From assembly GCA_030621975.1 (NCBI GenBank), contig JAUXGQ010000114.1:1-6161 (forward strand): 6,161 bases of DNA, given 5' to 3'. Positions 1-5,718 of this stretch are shown piece after piece. Under the pieces are notes generated by a model, which had not been told where the DNA came from, ran no database searches, and saw only the letters and a list, made by a program, of their open reading frames with translations. Each line of letters begins with the position of its first letter. The stretch's first letter is position 1. Made by a program: the position numbers and the translations under genes. This DNA is from Gammaproteobacteria bacterium. GTDB taxonomy: Bacteria > Pseudomonadota > Gammaproteobacteria > Chromatiales > Chromatiaceae.

Positions 1-93
1 GGAAAATCTGGCCGCTATCCGCTTTTCCGCACGACTGCATGGATGCAGGAGGTAGAGCAACGCATGGAGCAGTTGCCGAGTAGGACGTCCTAA
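1..93 (+). CDS. Possible C-terminal end of an unrecognised protein (partial, cut by window start)
   Basis: Frame 1 is open from the first base to a TAA at 91-93 and gives a 30-residue tail. It begins GKSGRYPLFRTTAW and continues into a charged, helix-like stretch (WMQEVEQRMEQL) before a short polar end. Aromatic and amphipathic residues in this order look more protein-like than the other two forward frames, which stop at about 53 and 81. I do not recognise the family and 30 residues is too little to assign one. It could be chance. No clear rho-independent terminator follows the stop; a 10-base perfect palindrome (AGGACGTCCT, 83-92) overlaps its last codons. Confidence 0.3.
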   Translation, partial: GKSGRYPLFRTTAWMQEVEQRMEQLPSRTS

Positions 94-306
94 GTCCGAC
101 AGGCTCCCAGCTATTCGCACTCCTCTCGCCTTGCTGGACGGGCATCTCGACGCCCCAAAATGTGAATTAATTTCTACGCGAGCCCTAACCGATTGTTTCA
201 AAAGACAAATTAAAAAACACCAGAGCCAACAAAGCGCGAAAAACTCATCCTCTAGCGTAGTATATTCGAACCCTGTGCAGAACACGAAATCGGCCGGGAA
301 CTGACA
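94..306. other. Intergenic stretch with no recognised gene
   Basis: No convincing coding frame is present. The first part is of mixed composition; about 165-260 is AT-rich (with runs such as AATTAATTT and ATTAAAAAACA) and could hold promoters, but I cannot pick out a -35/-10 pair with confidence. The nested palindrome starts immediately afterwards at 307. Confidence 0.5.
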
Positions 307-308
307 CG

Positions 309-370
309 GTGTCAGGCGTGGCTTATTGGCTTAACGCACAAGCTCGAGAATAATAAGCCACGCCTGACAC
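309..370. repeat. Perfect 19-bp inverted repeat (left hairpin of the composite element)
   Basis: GTGTCAGGCGTGGCTTATT (309-327) is exactly complementary to 352-370, with a 24-base loop. The stem is long, perfect and ends in A/T, but no T-run follows on either side, so a simple intrinsic terminator is not the obvious reading. The left arm can also pair with 537-549, giving two mutually exclusive folds. Confidence 0.85.
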
Positions 371-393
371 GAATGGCACTCACGAATGGCACT
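368..393. repeat. Perfect 13-bp tandem duplication
   Basis: CACGAATGGCACT occurs at 368-380 and again immediately at 381-393 without a mismatch. The complement of the GAATGGCACT part recurs at 528-537, so these 10 bases act as the terminal inverted repeat of the inner segment. The duplication suggests slippage or a second insertion/excision event at the left end of the segment. Confidence 0.8.
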
Positions 394-412
394 TACTTAA
401 GGAACAAGTCTC

Positions 413-491
413 CGTCATCCCGGCGCAGGCCGGGATCCAGAACCGTCGCCAGTGGTACTTTCTCTGGATCCCGGCCTGCGCCGGAATGACG
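413..491. repeat. Dispersed extragenic hairpin of the GTCATTCCGGCGCAGG type
   Basis: The arms at 413-440 and 464-491 are 28 bases long and pair with a single mismatch (C419 against A486). The loop is 23 bases (441-463). The arm sequence, with CGGCGCAGGCCGGGATCCAG at its centre, matches the widespread high-copy intergenic hairpin I know from many proteobacterial genomes. Such repeats are usually intergenic, may form stable RNA hairpins, and are thought to be moved by transposases acting in trans. Here it is the core of the larger nested palindrome. Confidence 0.8.
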
Positions 492-602
492 AATAAGCTG
501 CTTAGAAAGGCATGTACGGCTTAAGTAAGTGCCATTCACGCCTGACACCGGTTGGCCGGCACAAACTACCCGCGTTGAGGCGGATCACCGGCGGCTGCCG
601 AA

Positions 603-633
603 CAGACGAGTCGGACGCAGCGGCACTCGTCTG
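603..633 (+). promoter_or_regulatory. Hairpin in the leader of the radical SAM gene
   Basis: CAGACGAGT (603-611) pairs perfectly with ACTCGTCTG (625-633) across a 13-base G/C-rich loop. The stem ends 11 bases before the GGAG ribosome site (645-648) of the gene that starts at 657. There is no U-run, so it is not a classical terminator. A role in messenger stability or translation of the downstream gene is inference from position alone. Confidence 0.4.
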
Positions 634-656
634 GTAATCCCCTCGGAGTAAAATCG

Positions 657-1535
657 ATGATCGTCTACGACCAACCTCTCTACCGGCCACCCAGCGAGGG
701 TAACAATCTGATCATTCAAGCGACCCTCGGGTGCAGCTTCAACCGGTGTTCGTTTTGCTCCATGTACCGGTCGAAGACCTACCAGGCAAGACCCCTCGAG
801 GCGGTCTTTGCAGATATCGATCGCGCGGCGGCGGGCTGGCCGGATGCGCACCGGGTATTTCTGGCCGACGGCGATGCACTGGCACTGCCCACCGGGCACA
901 TACTGAAGATTCTGAACCGGCTCAACCGCGTCTTTCCCGCGCTCACTCGGGTGTCCAGCTACGCCACACCTGCGAACCTGCGACGAAAGAACCTGGCAGA
1001 ACTGAGCGAGCTGAGGGAAAATCGGCTCAGCCTGGTATACCTTGGCATCGAGTCAGGATGCGATCTCATCCTGAAAAAAATCACCAAGGGGGCCAACCAG
1101 AGAAGCATCAAAGACGCCATGATCAGGGCGCGGGAGGCAGGCCTCAGGGTATCGGGTACTCTGATTCTCGGGCTGGGCGGCATAACTCACTGGCAGGCGC
1201 ACATAGACGGCACATTGGCCCTCTTGAATCAGGCGCCTCTGACCTATCTCTCCACCTTGCAACTGCATCTGGAGGCAGACGTTCGCCAGGAGTTTGCCCG
1301 CAAGTTCGGGGAACCCTTCAAGATGCAGGACGACCGGGCCATACTGCGGGAACAGGCACGCCTGATCGAGGGTCTGACGCCTCCGGAGCCGGTCATCTTC
1401 CGCTCCAATCACGCCTCGAATGCCCTGGCACTGGCCGGGAGGTTGCCCAGAGACAAAGACAACCTGCTCAGCAGGATCGAAGCCGTGCTGAACGGCGCCC
1501 CCGGAATCCGGCCCGAATATCTCAGGGGGCTTTGA
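657..1535 (+). CDS. Radical SAM protein, COG1032-type without a B12-binding domain
   Basis: A cytosolic 4Fe-4S enzyme expected to cleave S-adenosylmethionine reductively to a 5'-deoxyadenosyl radical; the substrate is not known for this subfamily. The cluster cysteines are C26, C31 and C34 in GCSFNRCSFCSMY. The spacing CX4CX2C differs from the textbook CX3CX2C but, as I recall, is normal for this branch (GCSHNKCTFCSMYK-like). Other family landmarks in order are LADGDALALP (69-78), RVSSYATP (98-105), YLGIESG (128-134), LILGLGG (169-175), FRSNHASN (248-255) and the terminal RPEYLRGL. The 292-residue length matches complete members, so the gene looks intact. ATG at 657 is preceded by GGAG (645-648) at 8-base spacing and leaves the usual short lead into the cysteine motif. 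It has no SPASM domain and no recognisable precursor peptide beside it, so a peptide-modifying role is not supported. The next gene starts 29 bases after its stop. Confidence 0.93.
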   Translation: MIVYDQPLYRPPSEGNNLIIQATLGCSFNRCSFCSMYRSKTYQARPLEAVFADIDRAAAGWPDAHRVFLADGDALALPTGHILKILNRLNRVFPALTRVSSYATPANLRRKNLAELSELRENRLSLVYLGIESGCDLILKKITKGANQRSIKDAMIRAREAGLRVSGTLILGLGGITHWQAHIDGTLALLNQAPLTYLSTLQLHLEADVRQEFARKFGEPFKMQDDRAILREQARLIEGLTPPEPVIFRSNHASNALALAGRLPRDKDNLLSRIEAVLNGAPGIRPEYLRGL

Positions 1536-1564
1536 GTCGACATCTATGTCATAGCAGAAATAGA

Positions 1565-2788
1565 ATGAATCACAAACTAAATTTAGTACAACTTCGCGAA
1601 CTCAGCGGCCCTCAGCTGCAACATCGTTTGCTAGCGGAGCTGGATGGTCTCTTCAGGGAGATCGAAGACGGAACCGTCAAGGACAATACTTTTACAGGCT
1701 GTATCGCCTTGGGACACAGGAGCCTGCCCCCATTAAACGAAAACCAATCCAAGCAAATCAAAGAAGTCCTCTTATGCGCGCCGGTAGCCGCTAATCAATC
1801 GGCAAAAAGTGGAATACCTATCCTGAGGTCTGTGTTTAGTTTGATACGGAGCCTCTGGCGATCACATGATACAAACGCCCATCCTGCTCAGGGCGGCGCT
1901 AAGTCAATTTCATTACTTCTGGATCAATATGGCCGAGTGAAGGGTAAAGACGCTTCCCCGACTGACGTGGACCAAAACAGTCAAGTGGAGAGCCAAGAGA
2001 TTCAAGAAACTGACGTGAAACAATTTTTGGCTGCTCAAGGCGAGGGCTATACCTGGGCGCTGCCCTATGCCTGGGAAATAGCCAATCGACTGAATGCCGT
2101 GAAGAAATCGGATACTGATGGCGACCTGGCATTATTCTTTGAAAGAAGAAGAAAGTTAAATGTTCGGCGTCCGAAAACAACGCTCTTTGAGCAATCGGCG
2201 CAGCGCTATGCGGCAAAAATATCCGAAGTATATTGCGATGAAAAGGGCGACATCGCCAATGAAAAATTATTAGAAGCGTTTATTCGTGAATTGGTTACCA
2301 CCCTGCTGGAAAAGACCAAGGCCTACTGGCCAACGAGTCCGTTGCTGGCCATCTTTGACGGACTGGTGGCCACGGTAATGCGGCCCTTATTACACAGGCA
2401 TCGGACTGCTTATGTTCAAAGCGAAATGACTACTGCAACCGGGGTGATCGTATCGGGCAGTACGATGGGAAAAATAAAAGAATTAGTGACCACCCCAAAG
2501 TGGAACGAGAAATCTCAACGATTGGTGGTGCGTTATGTAAAAAAAGCTTTTAAAGCACAAGTGTGGTCTCTCTTCCTCGATAGGTATGCGCCTTACAATC
2601 GGGAATACTCCAGGTCGCCTCACCTGAATACGGCAACTTTAACTAATGTTGGTTTGCTGATTAAGAATTTCGGCAATCCGGTTCATTTAAGTAAAGTCAT
2701 GGAATTACTGCAATCGACTAACCAGGCGGATGAATTAGCCCAATACGTCGTGGATCACTTCAGGGGTGGTGATTTCATCGATCACTAA
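1565..2788 (+). CDS. Hypothetical protein of unknown function (407 aa)
   Basis: I do not recognise this protein. The frame is open further upstream, but the upstream part is a shadow of the radical SAM gene. ATG 1565 is the natural start (MNHKLNLVQLRELSG), with only a weak purine-rich site (AGCAGAAATAGA) before it. No signal peptide, obvious membrane segment, cysteine cluster or nucleotide-binding motif is visible. Three parts can be seen: a leucine-rich helical start (1-35), a polar Q/S/D-rich linker (about 115-155), and a mostly helical basic/acidic C-terminal half (about 155-407). The last includes an ERRRKLNVRRPK basic patch and an ELVTTLLEKTKAYW segment. Base composition is lower in G+C than both neighbours: 22 of 60 at 2101-2160, against 38 of 60 at 1141-1200 and 43 of 60 at 3361-3420. 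This suggests recent transfer. The 29-base gap from the radical SAM gene allows co-transcription. It converges on the cyclase gene with four bases between stops. Confidence 0.8.
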   Translation: MNHKLNLVQLRELSGPQLQHRLLAELDGLFREIEDGTVKDNTFTGCIALGHRSLPPLNENQSKQIKEVLLCAPVAANQSAKSGIPILRSVFSLIRSLWRSHDTNAHPAQGGAKSISLLLDQYGRVKGKDASPTDVDQNSQVESQEIQETDVKQFLAAQGEGYTWALPYAWEIANRLNAVKKSDTDGDLALFFERRRKLNVRRPKTTLFEQSAQRYAAKISEVYCDEKGDIANEKLLEAFIRELVTTLLEKTKAYWPTSPLLAIFDGLVATVMRPLLHRHRTAYVQSEMTTATGVIVSGSTMGKIKELVTTPKWNEKSQRLVVRYVKKAFKAQVWSLFLDRYAPYNREYSRSPHLNTATLTNVGLLIKNFGNPVHLSKVMELLQSTNQADELAQYVVDHFRGGDFIDH

Positions 2789-2792
2789 TGGT

Positions 2793-5003
2793 TCAAGGCC
2801 CACCGCTGGGAATTGGAACTTTCGTATCCGATTTGAAGTTGTTGACCGGTAAGCCACTGGCCCGGAGAAAACCCAGCCCCTGCCCAGGCGGGAGAGTTAA
2901 GTATACCGTCCCTTCAATCCCGATGGCGAATTGCGCGTGGAAGGCGATTTGATCCGCATCGGTTGCGCTGCTGTGCCCCACCAGTTCGTGCAGTTCCAGG
3001 GGTTTCGATTTTCCCGCGAGCAGAAAACGACCGACGGGGCGGCTGACGAACCCATCGAGTCCGTGGAGTATCGATGTGGACGCCAGGATGCGGGTGCCGA
3101 GCTGTTTGTTGAGTCCCTCGATGCGGGTCGCGGTATTCACGATGTCGCCCACAGCGCGGTACTCGAAATGGTCCAGCGCGCCCACATGACCGATCATTAT
3201 CTCCCCGCAGTGGATCCCCAAACGCGTGGGCAGACGAGCCTTAACCGGTGGTGCCCGATTGAAGGCGTCGACGGCGTCCACGATGGCCAGAGCCGCCCGG
3301 CAGACCCCCGCCCGGGTGCGCGGCTCGGAGGACTTCGCGGCCCAGATGGCGAGCATGGCATCTCCGACCACGTCCGAGACGGCGCCACCCGCGCGACGGA
3401 CAGGTTCGAAGATCGCCGCGTAGTAACTGTTCATCAGCTCACGCAACTCCCCCGGTGCCAGCTGCTCCGACAGCCGTGTGTATTGCTCGGCATCGGTGGC
3501 CAGGCAGATTCCATGGGTGAGCCGGCCGTTGGCCGTCAGGGCATCGGTTCCGCTGGCCAGTTCGTCCACTACCTGGGTTGGCAGGTGGTAGCCGAAGGCG
3601 CGGCGAATGTTCTGCTTCTCGCGTTGAACGTCCAGGTAGCGCCACAACAGGGCCGTGACTGCGGCAAGGGGGGCTTGCCACAACAGCGGCGTGACCAGCG
3701 GCAGCCAGTAGGCAGAACGATCAAAAGCGAGGTATGCCGCGCCCAGATACAGAATACTGGCAGCCATGGCTACAGCGATTATGCTGACGCCGGGCAAGAG
3801 CCGCAGGACGAAGCCGATACCCAGACCCCACAGGCCCAGGATCATGATCTGACTGCCCCAGGCAGGCTGGATAAGGGGTCGGCGCTCGAGCAGATTGGCA
3901 AAGGTGGTGGCGGCGATCTCTACGCCGCTCACGTCCAGCCCACTGGCCTGGGAATAGACGGTGAAGAAGCCATCCTTCTGCTCGGGCTGAAGCTGTTCGG
4001 AGAATCCGACAAAGACCGCCGCGCCGGTGATGTCCACGGGAAGTTGCGCGTCTGGGTTCCGCTCCAGAATGTGATAGTACGGAATGGTGGTGATGCTCCG
4101 CGGCGGACCGTAGAAATTCACAAACATGTCAGCGCGGCCGGCGTACATTGCGACCAGGCTGTGTAGCAGCTCGCGCTCTCGGCGATCGCCTGAGGCTCGC
4201 GATTCGCGTAGCTTGGCGAGGACTTTGTCCTTGAGCCCGGAGTCACTCAGAAACAGAGCACGCAGCTCGCCAAGGGGCAATCCAACGCGGCCCTGTTGGC
4301 CGGCGGCGCCAGTGTTCGACGGCAGGATTCCCAGGCTGGCGGCGCCGATGTCTTCGAGCAATTGGTAGAGCGTGTCATGGCTCGGCAAGGCAAAGACATG
4401 CAATGCGGTTACCGGGAGTGTGGGCACATCGCCGGCCCCCGTCTTGAACAGATAGACCTGACTGACTTTTGTGGGCACCTTTGGCAGGGGAAAGGGTGCC
4501 AATGCAATAGCGGCGTCGGCCAGTACGGGTATGGGAGGCACGAGTTTTTCAATATTGACGGTCGAGAGACGGCCCGCCTGCTGCGTATCCGGCGGCACGG
4601 TGTCTTTCTGCAGATATTCGAACAGCACGACGTTGCCGGCTGCGCGAATTGCATCTGCAAACTCCCGGTCATGGGCAGGATTGCGTGATTGTTCGAAGAT
4701 GATGTCGAATGCAATTACCGCCGCACCTTTGTCCGCCAGTTTGCGGATCAACTCGGCGTGCAGACTGCGCGGCCACTGCCGTGGTTTTTTGGACAGCCCC
4801 AGCCGAACCGAAGATTCGCGGTCGATGCTGACGACAATGACCTCAGGGGGCGCTGCACGCGGCCCGCGGAGCTGAAACAGCCAGTCTAGACCAATGTCCT
4901 GTTCAAGCCGCAGTCCCAGCGGGGTCAGGCCCGCCCCAAGGCCGGCCGCCGCGATGAAGAGGCCCACGAGCGCGGCCTTGATCAGGTGTGGGTCCGCAGA
5001 CAT
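2793..5003 (-). CDS. CHASE2-domain membrane-bound class III adenylate/guanylate cyclase
   Basis: Receptor-type nucleotide cyclase of 736 residues. After a membrane helix (about 8-30), an extracytoplasmic CHASE2 sensor runs from about 35 to 380. It has DWLFQLRG at 40-47, VIVVSIDRESS at 55-65, VIAFDIIFE at 96-104, and VFVGFSE at 330-336. Three closely spaced membrane helices follow (about 383-455), then a class III cyclase domain (about 495-676). The metal-binding aspartates are D504 (ATDAEQYT) and D548 (VVGDAML); N623 and R627 (VNTATR) fit the transition-state pair. The purine-selecting positions are D544 and R616 rather than the usual K and D/T, so product identity (cAMP, cGMP or other) is open. 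The last about 45 residues do not resemble the helical tail common in related proteins. ATG at 5003 is chosen because it begins just before the first membrane helix, but no Shine-Dalgarno-like sequence is visible upstream. The ligand is unknown. Confidence 0.92.
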   Translation of the reverse strand: MSADPHLIKAALVGLFIAAAGLGAGLTPLGLRLEQDIGLDWLFQLRGPRAAPPEVIVVSIDRESSVRLGLSKKPRQWPRSLHAELIRKLADKGAAVIAFDIIFEQSRNPAHDREFADAIRAAGNVVLFEYLQKDTVPPDTQQAGRLSTVNIEKLVPPIPVLADAAIALAPFPLPKVPTKVSQVYLFKTGAGDVPTLPVTALHVFALPSHDTLYQLLEDIGAASLGILPSNTGAAGQQGRVGLPLGELRALFLSDSGLKDKVLAKLRESRASGDRRERELLHSLVAMYAGRADMFVNFYGPPRSITTIPYYHILERNPDAQLPVDITGAAVFVGFSEQLQPEQKDGFFTVYSQASGLDVSGVEIAATTFANLLERRPLIQPAWGSQIMILGLWGLGIGFVLRLLPGVSIIAVAMAASILYLGAAYLAFDRSAYWLPLVTPLLWQAPLAAVTALLWRYLDVQREKQNIRRAFGYHLPTQVVDELASGTDALTANGRLTHGICLATDAEQYTRLSEQLAPGELRELMNSYYAAIFEPVRRAGGAVSDVVGDAMLAIWAAKSSEPRTRAGVCRAALAIVDAVDAFNRAPPVKARLPTRLGIHCGEIMIGHVGALDHFEYRAVGDIVNTATRIEGLNKQLGTRILASTSILHGLDGFVSRPVGRFLLAGKSKPLELHELVGHSSATDADQIAFHAQFAIGIEGTVYLTLPPGQGLGFLRASGLPVNNFKSDTKVPIPSGGP

Positions 5004-5233
5004 GGCGCCGGTGGAGGAAGCATTGGCCCTGATCGTGATCTCTGCGCTTGCGGTCGATGTCTTGCGGCATACGCGAGGTTCATTGCATCAAAGCTCCATT
5101 GCCAACGCGGACCAACAGTGTATGAAGTATAAAAGCCCTTTTTTCCGAAATCTACCGTAACGCTACTCTGCTCTTCTCCCCCCTTGATTTCGATTATTTA
5201 CCCAAGTCGGCACGCATACAGGCCTGGGAAATC

Positions 5234-5341
5234 CAACACCGGATGGACGTGATTGGTCATCTGGCAATGCGCATTTTCCTTGTGCTGCCGCGCCTCAATA
5301 TTATTACTCTTGCCGGGGCTCAAATAAATCTGTCCGCTGCT
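5234..5341 (-). pseudogene. Remnant of an IS200-like / REP-associated tyrosine transposase (Y1, HUH motif)
   Basis: An open minus-strand frame (5198-5440) contains NAHCQMTNHVHPVL, encoded at about 5234-5275. This resembles the HAYVLMTNHVHLL signature of Y1/HUH transposases, including the HVH metal-binding histidines at 5243-5251. Upstream, SSGQIYLSPG loosely resembles the RGN..Q.IF segment that precedes it in family members, but the interval between the two (about 16 residues) is much shorter than normal. The rest of the frame, before and after, does not look like the family and the catalytic tyrosine helix is absent. The best reading is a decayed, internally deleted fragment. A chance match of about ten residues cannot be excluded. 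Intact members of this group mobilise palindromic repeats in trans. Confidence 0.4.
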
Positions 5342-5410
5342 GTGACGAGGAAGGTCACAAGTTGACCGAGAATACGCTGCTGATAAGACAAAGATGGCAA
5401 GCGGGGTGTT

Positions 5411-5466
5411 AAAAAAACAGATAAATCGGGAACTTATCAAATTTGGCCTGATTTATGCTTTTTTTT
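5411..5466. repeat. AT-rich imperfect inverted repeat with A7 and T8 ends
   Basis: A7 (5411-5417), a CAG bulge and ATAAATC (5421-5427) face GATTTAT (5450-5456), GC and T8 (5459-5466), with a 22-base loop. The outer A/T tracts would pair, closing a weak stem. With a U-run on each strand it could work as a low-strength bidirectional terminator, but the stem lacks G/C pairs. Equally it may just be a curved, AT-rich promoter region for the ORF that starts at 5500. Confidence 0.45.
5443..5460 (+). promoter_or_regulatory. Possible sigma-54 (-24/-12) promoter for the 64-aa ORF
   Basis: TTGGCCTGATTTATGCTT has the two invariant dinucleotides of RpoN promoters, GG (5445-5446) and GC (5457-5458), exactly 10 bases apart. 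Three of the less conserved positions differ from TGGCAC-N5-TTGCT. Transcription would start near 5470, giving a leader of about 30 bases before the ATG at 5500. No enhancer-binding site is recognisable and no activator gene is in the window, so this is a pattern match only. Confidence 0.25.
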
Positions 5467-5499
5467 AGTTCAATCGCAACCAAAGAAGAGTAAGCCCCC

Positions 5500-5694
5500 A
5501 TGAACTACCACAAGCAGCCGCCTATCGGTTTGATGTCTAGTTACCTGATCGATCAGCAAACTACGGTGGATCAATCATCGATAGACGAGGAAATGGTGGC
5601 GAACACAGAAGCTACCATGGTAACCCCTAACGAACTCGAAGAAATTTTGTCGGCTTGGGAATCATTGCCAGACGAAGCTTTTCTTATCTATTAG
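5500..5694 (+). CDS. Hypothetical small acidic protein (64 aa)
   Basis: I do not recognise it. The ATG is preceded by GAAGAG (5485-5490) at 9 bases, an acceptable ribosome site, and by an AT-rich promoter-like region. The protein has no cysteine, no signal peptide and no membrane helix. It is rich in D, E, Q and T, with a predicted amphipathic helix near the end (NELEEILSAWESLPDEAF) and a hydrophobic last few residues (FLIY). Acidic small proteins of this size include antitoxins, anti-activators and leader peptides, but nothing in the sequence chooses between these. It sits between a transposase remnant and a kinase remnant, so it may itself be a fragment. No toxin-like or modifying-enzyme partner is adjacent. 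Confidence 0.5.
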   Translation: MNYHKQPPIGLMSSYLIDQQTTVDQSSIDEEMVANTEATMVTPNELEEILSAWESLPDEAFLIY

Positions 5695-5718
5695 AGTGCT
5701 ACGTAGCGACGCTGATAG

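Larger units (their letters stand above)
307..550. repeat. Three-tier nested palindrome, MITE-like composite element
   Basis: The outer arms CGGTGTCAGGCGTG (307-320) and CACGCCTGACACCG (537-550) are perfect 14-base complements. Inside them are a 19-bp perfect hairpin (309-327 with 352-370), an inner inverted repeat of 18 bp (384-401 with 520-537), and a core hairpin of 28 bp (413-440 with 464-491). The 12-mer CACGCCTGACAC occurs twice in direct orientation, at 359-370 and 537-548, bracketing a 166-base segment. That is what an insertion with target duplication would leave. There is no room for a transposase, so mobilisation would have to be in trans. The element ends about 106 bases before the radical SAM start codon. 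It could alternatively be a stack of separate extragenic repeats. Confidence 0.8.
5004..5499. other. Intergenic region between the cyclase and the small ORF, with debris
   Basis: Apart from the transposase-like remnant and the AT-rich inverted repeat listed separately, I see no intact gene. On the minus strand a TATACT (5126-5131) could be a -10 box for the cyclase, about 120 bases before its ATG, but the hexamer at the right distance (TAGATT, 5149-5154) is a poor -35. The leader would therefore be long and without an obvious ribosome site. Composition changes from G/C-rich near 5004 to AT-rich past 5400. Confidence 0.4.

Noticed and set aside
307..370. Intrinsic terminator for the upstream gene
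   Set aside because: The stem is perfect but no T-run follows on either strand, and it is over 200 bases past the possible stop at 93.
307..550. CRISPR array
   Set aside because: The repeats are inverted arms of hairpins, not evenly spaced direct repeats with unique spacers, and no cas gene is present.
502..899. Minus-strand open frames over the leader and start of the radical SAM gene
   Set aside because: They cover the palindrome and the reverse complement of a conserved gene, with arginine- and proline-rich shadow composition and no family resemblance.
657..1535. RiPP maturase with the 64-residue ORF as precursor
   Set aside because: The radical SAM protein lacks a SPASM domain or peptide-recognition element, the ORF is about 4 kb away behind another gene, and it has no cysteine or repeated core motif.
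731..1564. In-frame upstream extension of the 407-residue gene overlapping the radical SAM gene
   Set aside because: The extra 278 residues are the frame-shifted reading of the radical SAM gene, with P/G/R/Q-rich shadow composition; protein-like sequence begins only at the ATG at 1565.
2931..4166. Long plus-strand open frame of 411 residues opposite the cyclase gene
   Set aside because: It lies wholly antisense to a well-supported cyclase, has no recognisable domain and a composition (many G, R, Q, D) typical of shadows in G+C-rich genes.
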